From Methanolobus zinderi (GTDB lineage: Archaea; Halobacteriota; Methanosarcinia; Methanosarcinales; Methanosarcinaceae): 64,000 nt of DNA. The notes below the pieces were generated by a model that saw only the letters and a program-made list of their open reading frames with translations, had not been told where the DNA came from and did not search any database. The position numbers and the translations under genes are program-made. Location of the stretch: assembly GCF_013388255.1 (NCBI RefSeq), contig NZ_CP058215.1, positions 2,471,332 through 2,535,331 of the forward strand, given 5' to 3'. Positions 17,857-26,789 of the stretch are shown in pieces (the stretch's first letter is position 1; each line of letters begins with the position of its first letter).

Positions 17857-19051
17857 TTAATACAACGTCCACTTCGTTTCCTTCTTCGTAACCTTCAACA
17901 TTTTCGGGTATGATCACAAAACCGCCTGATTTTGCCATCGAGCTCAATATCCCGGCCCCTGCGGTCATAAGAGGGCGGGCAAGAGTCTGGCCGGAGTCTT
18001 CTTCAAGAATGACTCTGGCATAACTCACATATCCTTCCCTGGAATTGATCTTACCTGTGAGCCGGGCCTTTACAGTGAGATCAGGCATTTCAGGTAGATT
18101 TCCCGTCTTCAGGATCGCAGGCTTGCCAAAAGCAAACAGTGCCACAAGTCCCGCAGCAGGATATCCCGGCATACAGAGCACGGGAACATTATCTATAATA
18201 CCAAGAGCTGTGGGTTTACCCGGACTCAAGCCGACCCCGTGTACAAGTTTTTTGCCCAGGGAAGCCACCACACCAGGTACAAAATCCTTCTCACCTACGG
18301 AAGTTCCTCCTGAAACTACGATAAAATCAGCATCAAGATTGTTTTTGGTTGCTTCCTCAATAAGATCACGATCCTCGGATACAATATCACAGTACCTGGG
18401 CTCTGCACCCCATTTTGTGACATAGAGACCTATCATCAGGCTGTTGATATCAAGTGTCTTGCCGGGAGAAGGGACCTCATTATCCTTCAGAGGGATCAGA
18501 TCATTACCCGTGGGAAGTATGGCAACCACGGGTTTTGAGTAAACGGTGACCTCCTTGATACCCAGGGAAGCAAGAACCGCTATGTCACAGGCTCTTAACT
18601 GATGTCCTTTATTGAATATTATCTCATTCTTCCTCACATCTTCCCCTACATCGCCTATGTTCTTCCCTGGATGCACCTGCGCACGTACCTCTATCATATC
18701 ACCGATGGAAATAGTATCTTCCAGCATGATGACAGCATCTGCCTCATCTGGCACGTATTCACCGGTACTGACCTGTACGCTGCTACCTTCTTCGATATCG
18801 TCGGATACCTGCAGCATAACGGGATTTGTGGGAGATGCTCCGATTATGTCTGCCGAGCGAACAGCAAACCCGTCCATTGCAGAGCGGCGGTAATGGGGAA
18901 CATTCCTTGGTGCGAGGATGCTGCTGGAAATAACCCTCCCTACACAATCGGATATCTCGGCCTTTTCGGTGCGCTTCAGCGGCATTATCGCTTCAAGGAA
19001 AAGTCTCTTTGCATAGCCTACGCCGGTACGCTCTTTCATTATCCTGTCCAT
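17849..19051 (-). CDS. moeA: Molybdopterin molybdenumtransferase MoeA
   Basis: 400 residues. MoeA N region (FLEAIMPL...RNVPHYRRSAMDGFAVRS), the MPT-binding core VVSGGTSVGEKDF, then SPGKPTALG and CMPGYPAAGLVALFAFG, and a C-terminal beta-barrel. It inserts molybdate or tungstate into adenylylated molybdopterin made by MoaB. It follows moaD by 21 bp and overlaps crcB by 8 bp. Confidence 0.95.
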   Translation of the reverse strand: MDRIMKERTGVGYAKRLFLEAIMPLKRTEKAEISDCVGRVISSSILAPRNVPHYRRSAMDGFAVRSADIIGASPTNPVMLQVSDDIEEGSSVQVSTGEYVPDEADAVIMLEDTISIGDMIEVRAQVHPGKNIGDVGEDVRKNEIIFNKGHQLRACDIAVLASLGIKEVTVYSKPVVAILPTGNDLIPLKDNEVPSPGKTLDINSLMIGLYVTKWGAEPRYCDIVSEDRDLIEEATKNNLDADFIVVSGGTSVGEKDFVPGVVASLGKKLVHGVGLSPGKPTALGIIDNVPVLCMPGYPAAGLVALFAFGKPAILKTGNLPEMPDLTVKARLTGKINSREGYVSYARVILEEDSGQTLARPLMTAGAGILSSMAKSGGFVIIPENVEGYEEGNEVDVVLIE

Positions 19052-19072
19052 GCTGACACCTTCTGAGCTGGT

Positions 19073-19354
19073 TCATCCCCCTGACACAGGGGGGAAAATG
19101 CCTATTTCGTCACCATTGTTCAAGCGGGTTTCAAGTTTGTCCATGTGTTTGATATTGTTCCCGTTGAGAAAGACATTGATATAGCCGTGAAGTTCAGCTT
19201 CTTCCCTTTTTTCGAAAATCAGTTCCTCAAGAGAGGGATGAAGGTCCGTGAGAGATAACAGTACATCCTTAACTGTTTCTCCTTGTAGCGTTACCGAGGA
19301 CTCGCCGGCCTTTTCCCTCAGGTTGGCGAACAGTTTGACTTTAATCTCTGGCAT
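19073..19354 (-). CDS. moaD: MoaD/SAMP-type ubiquitin-like sulfur carrier
   Basis: 93 residues, beta-grasp fold, starting MPEIKVKLFANLREKAG and ending in the essential Gly-Gly (FPPVSGG). In molybdopterin synthesis the C-terminal thiocarboxylate donates sulfur; archaeal homologues may also act as protein modifiers (SAMPs). Its position directly before moeA favours the cofactor role. Confidence 0.9.
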   Translation of the reverse strand: MPEIKVKLFANLREKAGESSVTLQGETVKDVLLSLTDLHPSLEELIFEKREEAELHGYINVFLNGNNIKHMDKLETRLNNGDEIGIFPPVSGG

Positions 19355-19481
19355 GGAACTTTATTCTTAACATATAATTAATAAACCTATTCCAGACCTC
19401 AAAAGCAGTATAAATTATAGCTAACTGGAATACTGAAAGATAATATTAGGAACTTAGCAGGAATTTGAAAAGAAAATATGA

Positions 19482-19556
19482 TGGGATAGCGCGGATTTGA
19501 ACCGCAGTCCAAGCGTCCCAAACGCTCGAGGATGGACCAAGCTACCCTACTATCCC
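19482..19556 (-). tRNA. tRNA-Pro (anticodon TGG)
   Basis: The acceptor stem GGGATAG pairs fully with CTATCCC, followed by discriminator A. T-loop TTCAAAT has a 5-bp stem. The anticodon loop TTTGGGA on stem GAGCG/CGCTT gives anticodon TGG. The 3' CCA is not encoded. Confidence 0.95.
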
Positions 19557-19661
19557 ATTCAGAAGGGTAGCTCCTCAATAGACGTTTTCAGATAAATACT
19601 TTGCGTGCAGAACGGCGTTTGCCGGAAAAAGAAAATGATCCATACCGGAATAAAAAAAATT

Positions 19662-20435
19662 TCAATGATCACCTGCCCTGTCAAATGACCAGCTTCCAAG
19701 GGTAAGCATGACAGAAGCAAAAATTATGATCACAAACATAGATCGCATCAGAGGCACTTCCGAAACACCGATCAGTGACCATCGCATGGCTTCGATCCCG
19801 TATGTCAGAGGGTTCAGACGCACAGGAATCTCAAGCCAGGAAGGAAGATTTTCCATTGGATAGAAGGCAGTACTTGCCATGAGCATTGGGAAGGTCAGGA
19901 AGGTCATCATCATCTGGAAACCCTCATGAGAATCAATCCTTGAAGCAAGGGTTATTCCCAGACCGATAAAGCCGAGCCCCATAATGAACATGATCAGAAT
20001 ACAGAACAACTGCCCGATAACGGATACGTAATTAACCCCGATGTAACCGCTGATAACCATCAGCAACGTTCCCTGTATTATTGCCGCAGTTACACCCCCT
20101 GTTGCCTTGCCGAGTGCCGTATAGATACGGCTGACGGGGGCTACGAGTATCTCTTTAAGGAAACCGAACTCCCTGTCCCAGATAATGGAAACACCTCCCA
20201 TGAGAGAGGAAAAGAGAATGGACATCCCGATTATGCCGGGTGCCATATAGTCGATATATCTGCCGCTACGCAGTGTCATTGTACTGCCAAGGGCAGAGCC
20301 CATGATTACCAGGAAAAAAAGCGGAGTTGCCAGGGAACCTATGATCCGGGATCTGGATCTTTTGTAGCGGAGCATCTCCCTGAGCCACAGGGTGTAGACT
20401 GTATTCAGAGAGTTTTTCATCTCTGTAAGATCCAT
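19662..20435 (-). CDS. ABC-2 type transporter permease
   Basis: About 257 residues with six predicted helices and the ABC-2 permease pattern: YIDYMAPGIIGMSILFSSLMGG and PVRLNPLTYGIEAMRWSLIG. Start ATG 20435 follows GGGGA and sits 1 nt past the ubiX stop; a longer frame to 20489 would overlap ubiX. No ATPase gene is adjacent. The nearest (25019) has its own permease, so this one may be served by an ATPase elsewhere. Substrate unknown. Confidence 0.85.
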   Translation of the reverse strand: MDLTEMKNSLNTVYTLWLREMLRYKRSRSRIIGSLATPLFFLVIMGSALGSTMTLRSGRYIDYMAPGIIGMSILFSSLMGGVSIIWDREFGFLKEILVAPVSRIYTALGKATGGVTAAIIQGTLLMVISGYIGVNYVSVIGQLFCILIMFIMGLGFIGLGITLASRIDSHEGFQMMMTFLTFPMLMASTAFYPMENLPSWLEIPVRLNPLTYGIEAMRWSLIGVSEVPLMRSMFVIIIFASVMLTLGSWSFDRAGDH

Positions 20436-20436
20436 T

Positions 20437-20988
20437 CTATCCCCAGCGTTTGTAAACTTCGTTATCGATACCGAGCAGATCAAGAGCACGCCCTGCCATC
20501 GAATTTATAAGATCGTCTATTGATTGTGGTCTTGAATAGAAGCCCGGACATGCGGGAAGTATTATAGCACCGGCTCTCTCAAGCTTGAGCATGTTCTCAA
20601 GATGGATCTGGTTGAGTGGTGTTTCCCTTGGCATAAGCACAAGCTTTCTCTTCTCTTTCAGGCATACATCCGCAGCCCGTCCCAGGAGATTGTCCGACAT
20701 ACCGCCTGCGATCTCGCCCAGTGTTTTCATGCTGCATGGAGCAACTATCATACCTGCGAATCTGTGAGAACCGCTTGCAATAGGCGCGGTGAACTCGCCT
20801 TCCATGTAAACATGACTTGCCAGATCCTCTATCTCTATAACGGAATAATCGGTCTCTATTTCGATTATCTGTCTTGCAGCTTTTGTGATCACAAGGTGAG
20901 TTACAATATCCATCTTCGAAAGGATCTCAAGCAATCTTATACCATACATGGACCCTGATGCACCACTGATTCCGATAACTATTTCCAT
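20437..20988 (-). CDS. ubiX: UbiX-type flavin prenyltransferase
   Basis: 183 residues from ATG 20988 (MEIVIGISGASGSMYGIRLLE), preceded by GGAGGAG. The phosphate-binding GASGS, the conserved APCSMKTLGEIAGGMSDNLLGRAADV and LMPRETPLN are diagnostic. UbiX makes prenylated FMN for UbiD-family decarboxylases. It overlaps or abuts both neighbours in a four-gene unit. Confidence 0.94.
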   Translation of the reverse strand: MEIVIGISGASGSMYGIRLLEILSKMDIVTHLVITKAARQIIEIETDYSVIEIEDLASHVYMEGEFTAPIASGSHRFAGMIVAPCSMKTLGEIAGGMSDNLLGRAADVCLKEKRKLVLMPRETPLNQIHLENMLKLERAGAIILPACPGFYSRPQSIDDLINSMAGRALDLLGIDNEVYKRWG

Positions 20989-20989
20989 A

Positions 20990-21346
20990 TTACTCCTCCT
21001 GCAGGATACGTGCCAGCTCATTAATCATTTCTTTTGAAACCGCAACGATCTCTTCAATCTCTTTTCTGTTAATACCATCCACGTGGATACCGGCCAGAAA
21101 CATAGTTGACGAGCGGCTGGCCTCGCTGAGTTTTCTGGCACCTATTAATACGATCTCATCTTCACGGTGCCCGGGTACTGTCAGCACAGATGATGATGCA
21201 AGTCCAGATTCAATGTCAAATATACCCAGGGCTGCAGCCCCGATATGAACCGCACCTCCGGTTAGTTTCACAAGATGATCCTCACCCAGTTTTTCCCATT
21301 CCAGGATAAGGTTTACTCTGCCGGCATTACTCTCAAGCCTTTGCAT
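20990..21346 (-). CDS. Small UbiX-linked protein, probable LpdD-like prenyl-flavin chaperone
   Basis: 118 residues. WEKLGEDHLVKLTGGAVHIGAAALGIFD and the later VPGHREDEIVLIGARKLSEAS resemble the small family annotated as prenylated-flavin chaperone LpdD-like. The stop touches the ubiX start, which supports a prFMN-related role. Assignment is by recollection of the family pattern plus context, so moderate. Confidence 0.6.
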   Translation of the reverse strand: MQRLESNAGRVNLILEWEKLGEDHLVKLTGGAVHIGAAALGIFDIESGLASSSVLTVPGHREDEIVLIGARKLSEASRSSTMFLAGIHVDGINRKEIEEIVAVSKEMINELARILQEE

Positions 21347-21347
21347 T

Positions 21348-22550
21348 CTAACCCTCCAGCTCCGTTAAACGGAACTGTTTTACGGTCTTTTTTACATCGA
21401 AGAAATCCCTGGCGGCCTTTCCTACCTTCTCACGGTGCTCCTTGGTGGTGTAGACACCCATTTTCCAGTTATCCATGTGTGCCTGCTCAAGGGTTGCCAC
21501 CACATGTGAGGTTTCATCCAGGCGGAGCATCCTGCCATTCACCTTTACGAGGGCTTTCATTTCAACGATCTCAGGATCTCTGGGAATATCGATCAGAACC
21601 TCCCTGCTGTTGATTCCCACCATATCGGCAATCTCAGCTTCTATACGCCTGACGTTCTTCCGGTGCCTGAGCACTCCTTCTCCTACTTCATCAAAACCCA
21701 CATACAGGGCTCTCTTGTACAATTTCCTGTCATCAAGTTTGGATGCAAGCTCGGCAGCATAGCCCCCATTATTTCGGATCATCTCAAATGTTCTTGAATC
21801 ATCCATCCTCCTCAGCTCAGATGGCTCAAGTACGCCCTGCTGAATCAGATCATCCACCGCCCTTGTGAACATGGTTTCCGCTATCCTGGAAACGTGATGA
21901 TAATAAACAGAAGGATGCATCAGAAAACGTGAGACAAGCAGCGATTCCGCAGCCTTGACACCGCCTTCGGTGACTACAAGGTTGTTCTCATAGAACTGCA
22001 TCTCATTGATGAGCCTCATGTGGTCCACAAGACCAAAAGCCACACCAGTATAATGAGAATCCCTTACAAGATAGTCCATCTTGTCAACATCGATCTCGCT
22101 GTTGAGTATTTTCCCAAAGTCCGTCTTCCCCTGTATATGATTCTCGACCTTTGAAAGATTGATACCGTGGCTATCCAATATATCCGCGATCTCGGTCCTT
22201 TTCATTATCTCTTTGATGTCCTCATGCCCCTGTCTTGTATAATGCTTAACCAGACCCTCTGTGACGTGCGAGAAGGGGGCGTGACCGATGTCGTGCAATA
22301 ATGCAGCGACCTTCAGTTCCTGTTTCTCATCCCGGCTGACCGTATCAATGCCGGAAGTAAGTATGTTTGCAAGATGCATGACCCCGAGCGAATGCTCAAA
22401 ACGTGTGTGATTGGCTCCCGGATATACAAGGTTAGAAAGTCCTAACTGGCTTATTCGACGAAGACGCTGCAATGGGGGAGAGTCAATAAGAGAGAGTGTC
22501 AGTTCGTCAAGTTCGATGTAACCATGAATGGGATCACGGATGACTTTCAT
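21348..22550 (-). CDS. HD-domain phosphohydrolase (SAMHD1/YdhJ-like)
   Basis: 400 residues. Starts KVIRDPIHGYIELDE, then metal ligands in HTRFEHSLGV (H...RFEH), LLHDIGHAPFSH (HD), and DVDKMDYLVRDSHYTG. This is the pattern of archaeal/bacterial HD proteins related to dNTP triphosphohydrolases. Substrate not determinable. First gene of the HD-LpdD-like-ubiX-permease unit, 1 nt before the next gene. Confidence 0.88.
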   Translation of the reverse strand: MKVIRDPIHGYIELDELTLSLIDSPPLQRLRRISQLGLSNLVYPGANHTRFEHSLGVMHLANILTSGIDTVSRDEKQELKVAALLHDIGHAPFSHVTEGLVKHYTRQGHEDIKEIMKRTEIADILDSHGINLSKVENHIQGKTDFGKILNSEIDVDKMDYLVRDSHYTGVAFGLVDHMRLINEMQFYENNLVVTEGGVKAAESLLVSRFLMHPSVYYHHVSRIAETMFTRAVDDLIQQGVLEPSELRRMDDSRTFEMIRNNGGYAAELASKLDDRKLYKRALYVGFDEVGEGVLRHRKNVRRIEAEIADMVGINSREVLIDIPRDPEIVEMKALVKVNGRMLRLDETSHVVATLEQAHMDNWKMGVYTTKEHREKVGKAARDFFDVKKTVKQFRLTELEG

Positions 22551-22797
22551 TTGTTTAAACTCCGATATGTGTATGCTGAATTTTTATTCTATACACAGAG
22601 GGGACAGATATCAAATTACCGGCAATTCAGTGACATTTACCGTATATTGCCACCAAGTTCTGGAATCTGGATAGTAAAGGCATTCTTTTAGCATTTTTTA
22701 AATTTGATATTTAAATCATATTATTGCCTTATTTGATATAATTTGAATCCTCTCGTGAATAGCCTTATTTTTCAGGTCAAAAGCTTTATCTGCATAC

Positions 22798-22831
22798 ATC
22801 TCATAAATGAGATTCTGCTCAAAAATGAGAT
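22798..22831. promoter_or_regulatory. Candidate RbkR operator upstream of the riboflavin kinase gene
   Basis: Perfect inverted repeat ATCTCAT-AA-ATGAGAT (22798-22813) plus a third half-site ATGAGAT (22825-22831) abutting the ATG at 22832. The downstream product has its own HTH domain, and RbkR regulators are known to control riboflavin genes in archaea, so autoregulation is inferred. A T/A-rich element about 25 nt upstream could be the TATA box. Confidence 0.55.
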
Positions 22832-23518
22832 ATGCGTGGTCCGGCAATGTATACAATACGATCCCTGAAAAGTCTGGCACTGCTTGAAGCTATTGAAAAA
22901 CCCGTAAAGATATCATCCAGTGAGTTTAAGCACCATATATCCGCAAGTTCAAAAACCGCTGCAAGGGTGCTCAAACAACTGGAAGAGGATGGTTATATCG
23001 GAAGACAGCTTGTTGCGGGCGGACAGATGGTCCAGCTGACTGAAGCAGGAGTCGAGATCCTGAAAAGGGAATATACCGATTATCAGCAGATATTCTGCAG
23101 GGAACATGAGGACCTTGAACTCTACGGACATGTGATCACAGGTCTTGGGGAAGGACAGTACTACATTGCAAAGGAAGGCTATATGTCCCAGTTCAGGGAA
23201 AAACTTGATTTCAGACCATTCCCGGGGACACTTAATGTGAGACTCAAAGATCAGAGTGCACAGTTACGCGACAACATGGACATGATACAGCCCATGGTCG
23301 TCCATGGTTTCAATGACGGTGAGAGAAGCTTTGGAGGGGTCAAATGTTATTCTGTGGAAATAGAAGGCATAAAAGGTGCGGCAATAATCCCTGACAGGAC
23401 ACATTATCCCACAGACCTTTTAGAGATTATCGCACCGCTTAAACTGCGGGAAACGCTCGATATAAGTGACGGCGACGAAGTAAGGATAGTGGTGAAGAAC
23501 CCTCAAAGATGTGAGTGA
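22832..23518 (+). CDS. rbkR: RbkR: HTH regulator fused to CTP-dependent riboflavin kinase
   Basis: 228 residues. Winged-helix domain (about 10-90, with SSKTAARVLKQLEEDGYI) followed by a DUF120 riboflavin kinase domain (GHVITGLGEGQYYI, FRPFPGTLNVRL, ERSFGGVKCY, RTHYPTDLLEIIAP). The kinase makes FMN using CTP; the fused HTH marks the dual regulator-enzyme RbkR. Start may instead be ATG 22847 (MYTIRS). It overlaps ribB by 8 bp. Confidence 0.92.
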   Translation: MRGPAMYTIRSLKSLALLEAIEKPVKISSSEFKHHISASSKTAARVLKQLEEDGYIGRQLVAGGQMVQLTEAGVEILKREYTDYQQIFCREHEDLELYGHVITGLGEGQYYIAKEGYMSQFREKLDFRPFPGTLNVRLKDQSAQLRDNMDMIQPMVVHGFNDGERSFGGVKCYSVEIEGIKGAAIIPDRTHYPTDLLEIIAPLKLRETLDISDGDEVRIVVKNPQRCE

Positions 23519-24260
23519 TACAATGGATTCAGGTGCAAACGGATACAGTGAGAATATAAGAAGAGCCATCACCGCTCTTCAGAACGGTGAGATGATACTG
23601 CTTTTTGACCTTGAGGGACGTGAGGCTGAAACCGACTTCACCATTCCGGCAATGGCTGTCAAGCCCTCTGATGTCAGATGGATGCGCAAAGATGCGGGAG
23701 GTCTTATCTGCGTTGCCCTGGACCCGGACGCTTCGGAGGAACTTGGTCTGCCCCTTATGGCCGATATAATAAGAGAGGCAAACCAGCAGAACATCTCACT
23801 GGGCAAGGTCGTGGAAAAGGGCGGGGACCTCAAGTACGATTCCCGTTCTTCATTTTCCATCTGGGTTAACCACAGGGATACAAGAACCGGAATCCCGGAC
23901 AACGACCGTGCACTTACCATCAACAAACTGGGAGAGGTTGTTGACAAAACCCTGAACGGCGAAGAGATTCACTTCGGCAGTGAGTTCAGGACTCCCGGAC
24001 ATGTTGCAACCCTGCGCGCTGCAAAGGGACTGGTACATGAACGCATGGGGCAGACAGAGCTCTCCATAACCCTTGCGAAAATAGCAGGCATAACACCTGC
24101 AATGGTTGTCTGTGAGATGCTTGACGACGATACCGGCAGAGCACTCGAGAAAGATGATGCAAAGCAGTACGGAATTGATAATGACATAGTCTTTGTTGAA
24201 GGCGAGGAAGTTGTCGAAGCATATGAGATCTGGCTGCGTTCACAGACTCAGAAAAACTAA
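23511..24260 (+). CDS. ribB: 3,4-dihydroxy-2-butanone-4-phosphate synthase
   Basis: 249 residues. Metal and substrate motifs: LFDLEGREAETDF, DAGGLICVAL, FRTPGHVATLRAA and RMGQTELSITLAKIAG. It converts ribulose 5-phosphate to the four-carbon precursor of riboflavin. Slightly longer than typical in the GDLKYDSRSSFSIWVNHRDT region, as in other archaeal versions. Translationally coupled to rbkR. Confidence 0.95.
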   Translation: MSDTMDSGANGYSENIRRAITALQNGEMILLFDLEGREAETDFTIPAMAVKPSDVRWMRKDAGGLICVALDPDASEELGLPLMADIIREANQQNISLGKVVEKGGDLKYDSRSSFSIWVNHRDTRTGIPDNDRALTINKLGEVVDKTLNGEEIHFGSEFRTPGHVATLRAAKGLVHERMGQTELSITLAKIAGITPAMVVCEMLDDDTGRALEKDDAKQYGIDNDIVFVEGEEVVEAYEIWLRSQTQKN

Positions 24261-24293
24261 AATACTGTAATGTATATCTAGATACAATCCTGC

Positions 24294-24371
24294 GGGATCG
24301 TAGGGTAGCCTGGTCCATCCTGTTAGGCTGGGGGTCTAGCGACTGGAGTTCAAATCTCCGCGATCCCACCA
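24294..24371 (+). tRNA. tRNA-Pro (anticodon GGG), CCA encoded
   Basis: GGGATCG pairs with CGATCCC, then discriminator A and an encoded CCA (24369-24371). T-loop TTCAAAT. The anticodon loop CTGGGGG between TTAGG and TCTAG gives GGG; the stem includes two G-U pairs. It directly follows ribB. Confidence 0.93.
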
Positions 24372-24421
24372 AATTTTTTCTAAATAAAGTAATCTTAATA
24401 TCAGAATAATTTCTTTAAAAT

Positions 24422-24829
24422 TTATGGCACAAGTATCTCGTCAATGGCATGTATGATACCGTTTGTGCACTCGATATCAGATTCGATTATCCTGGCTGTG
24501 TCGACCTTTATCCCGCCATTTGAACTTATTTTAAGGTTGTTGCCACTGACAGTTTCAAGGGAATTCAGATTTTTAAGATCTTCAGTGGTGTATTTTCCCT
24601 TTGCTATATGATAATTTATGATTCCCAGAAGATATTCATGATCCTCGAAGGATTCATCGATGACGTCATCAGGTATCGGGTCAAAAGCAGACTCAACCGG
24701 TGCAAACACAGTATAAGGCCCTTCGTTTCTGTACTTATCAAGGAGACCTAGTATTTCAGCAGCCTTGAGCAATGTAGGGAAAGAACCCTTTTCTCTTGCA
24801 GTATCGATAAGATTGTTTAATTCCGCCAT
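24422..24829 (-). CDS. Single-domain FAS1 (fasciclin) protein without signal peptide
   Basis: 135 residues, entirely one FAS1 domain: FPTLLKAAEILGLLDKY, GPYTVFAPVESAFDPIPDDV, INYHIAKGKYT, and the ending CTNGIIHAIDEILVP. No hydrophobic leader is present and no upstream in-frame extension supplies one, so it appears cytoplasmic or exported non-classically. The two FAS1 domains of the giant protein at the window start are secreted. Confidence 0.9.
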   Translation of the reverse strand: MAELNNLIDTAREKGSFPTLLKAAEILGLLDKYRNEGPYTVFAPVESAFDPIPDDVIDESFEDHEYLLGIINYHIAKGKYTTEDLKNLNSLETVSGNNLKISSNGGIKVDTARIIESDIECTNGIIHAIDEILVP

Positions 24830-25018
24830 TTTATCCTCTGATATGAATAACGCTTTTCTTCAATAAAAATAGTTTCAGTCTGTATTGTAAATAGTGCAAT
24901 ACGCACTTCATACAATAATATCTGGAAATATCCCCGAAATCACACATAAACAGAATTAAAAAAGCATCGAAATGGTTAATACATATACTTCCACATCCAT
25001 AAAGGGTGATCATTCATA

Positions 25019-25924
25019 GTGCCTGTAATCGTTGCCAGAGATCTCAGGAAGACTTTCAAGGACCTTGTTGCCGTAGATAACATCAGTTTCAGTATTGAAG
25101 AGGGGGAGATGTTCGGTTTTCTCGGACCAAACGGTGCAGGAAAAACCACAACCATGCGTATGATACAGTGCATATCCCCGGTAACATCCGGCAGTCTGGA
25201 AATATTCGGCATGGACGTCTCAGATCACCAAAGGGAGATCAAATCGCTCATGGGTGTCGTGCCACAGGAAAACAATCTTGACATGGATTTTACCGTTTAT
25301 GAAAATCTTATGGTCTACTCCCGATATTTTGATATCCCTAAGGAAGAAGCTGAAGAAAGAGTGGAAGAGCTGCTTGATTTCGTACAGCTTACCGACAAGA
25401 AGGACACAATGACAGAAAGCCTGTCCGGTGGAATGAAACGCAGGCTCATTCTCGCAAGAGCACTTGTAAACCGCCCGAGGTTATTGATACTTGACGAACC
25501 TACCGTGGGTCTTGATCCGCAGGCACGTCACCTGATCTGGGACAGACTGCGCCTGCTTCAGAAGAACGGTGTTACGGTAGTCCTTACTTCACACTACCTT
25601 GATGAGGTTGAAAAGCTATGTGACAGGCTGGTTGTCATGGATAACGGAGATATCCTGGTGGAAGGCAGCCCCTCAAATGTTATTGAAAAATATGTGGGAT
25701 CCGGTATTGTGGAGGCTGAGAACGATCCACAGCTTCTGGAATGTCTCAATGAAAGAGAAGCCTCTTATGAGGTTATCGGGGACCTCGTACATATCTACAC
25801 TGATGATCCGAAACAGATCACGGACTACCTGACAATGGAGTGCTCAATTACAAAGTTCAGTGCAAGGCCCGCGACACTTGAAGATGTTTTTCTCAGACTC
25901 ACCGGAAGGAGGCTGAGGGAATGA
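25019..25924 (+). CDS. ABC transporter ATP-binding protein (DrrA/CcmA type)
   Basis: 301 residues, GTG start with a near-perfect AGGGTGATC Shine-Dalgarno. Walker A GPNGAGKTTT, Q-loop VPQENNLDMDFTVYEN, signature LSGGMKRR, Walker B LLILDEPTVGLDP and switch His in LTSHYLDEVE. The C terminus carries the regulatory tail seen in ABC-2 exporter ATPases. It pairs with the permease that overlaps its stop by 4 bp. Substrate unknown. Confidence 0.93.
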   Translation: MPVIVARDLRKTFKDLVAVDNISFSIEEGEMFGFLGPNGAGKTTTMRMIQCISPVTSGSLEIFGMDVSDHQREIKSLMGVVPQENNLDMDFTVYENLMVYSRYFDIPKEEAEERVEELLDFVQLTDKKDTMTESLSGGMKRRLILARALVNRPRLLILDEPTVGLDPQARHLIWDRLRLLQKNGVTVVLTSHYLDEVEKLCDRLVVMDNGDILVEGSPSNVIEKYVGSGIVEAENDPQLLECLNEREASYEVIGDLVHIYTDDPKQITDYLTMECSITKFSARPATLEDVFLRLTGRRLRE

Positions 25925-26712
25925 GATTTGCGAGCTATTTTGAAATACCAAGGATCAGTTCAAATGCATACAAGGTCTGGCAGCGCAACAAGGATGTTTT
26001 CATGAAAGACATAAAATTGAATTTCCTGCCTCCTTTCCTTGAACCCATATTATACCTGATAGCACTTGGTTTTGGTCTCGGACGCTTTGTTGAGAGCATT
26101 GATGGCGTACCCTATGCACAATTCATAGCCCCTGCACTGATATCCATATCCGTGATGTACGCATCGTTCTTCGAGTGCAGCTATGGCTCTTACGTCAGGA
26201 TGTACTACCAGAAGACCTTTGATGCCATCATCGCCACACCCCTGACAATTGAAGAAGTGATTGCAGGAGAGATGCTGTGGGGTGCCACCAGAAGTATGAT
26301 CAATGCAACCGTGATGATACCGGTTATCGCACTGTTCGGCCTTATCGACCTACGTTATTCGCTGCTCATAATACCCTTCGCATTCCTTGGAGGATTGCTT
26401 TTTGCAGCTATAGGCATGTGTTTTACTGCAGTTACCCCGAACATCATGTCCATTAACTATCCGGTACTTCTGTTCATTACACCCATGTTCCTGTTCAGCG
26501 GTACATTTTTCCCGCTGAGCGCCCTTCCGCAGATAATCCAGTACTTTGCAGTTGCTTTTCTGCCTCTCACACATGTTGTGAACGTGATAAGGTCTCTCGG
26601 GTACGGGGTGCTGGAATTGTCCCTGTTGTTCGATGTGGTATGGATAATAATTGTCTGCGCCATACTTTTTGTGCTTTCAATAAATATGATGAAAAAGAGA
26701 CTTGTCGTTTGA
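25921..26712 (+). CDS. ABC-2 type exporter permease
   Basis: 263 residues, six predicted helices, ABC-2 family (FIAPALISISVMYASFFECSYGSYVRM, FSGTFFPLSALPQIIQYFAVAFLPLTHVVNVIR). ATGA overlap with the ATPase gene marks a two-gene exporter. A related orphan permease lies at 19662. Confidence 0.92.
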   Translation: MRFASYFEIPRISSNAYKVWQRNKDVFMKDIKLNFLPPFLEPILYLIALGFGLGRFVESIDGVPYAQFIAPALISISVMYASFFECSYGSYVRMYYQKTFDAIIATPLTIEEVIAGEMLWGATRSMINATVMIPVIALFGLIDLRYSLLIIPFAFLGGLLFAAIGMCFTAVTPNIMSINYPVLLFITPMFLFSGTFFPLSALPQIIQYFAVAFLPLTHVVNVIRSLGYGVLELSLLFDVVWIIIVCAILFVLSINMMKKRLVV

Positions 26713-26789
26713 TTCTTGTTACTTTTACCCGTAATTTACGGTGTTAATCAGCGATAGTTTCATAAAATACATTGTTAATCTGTGTACTG

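Noticed and set aside
26729-26741. Short palindrome CCGTAA-T-TTACGG before the lipoprotein gene
   Set aside because: Too short and isolated to call an operator; no second copy was seen.
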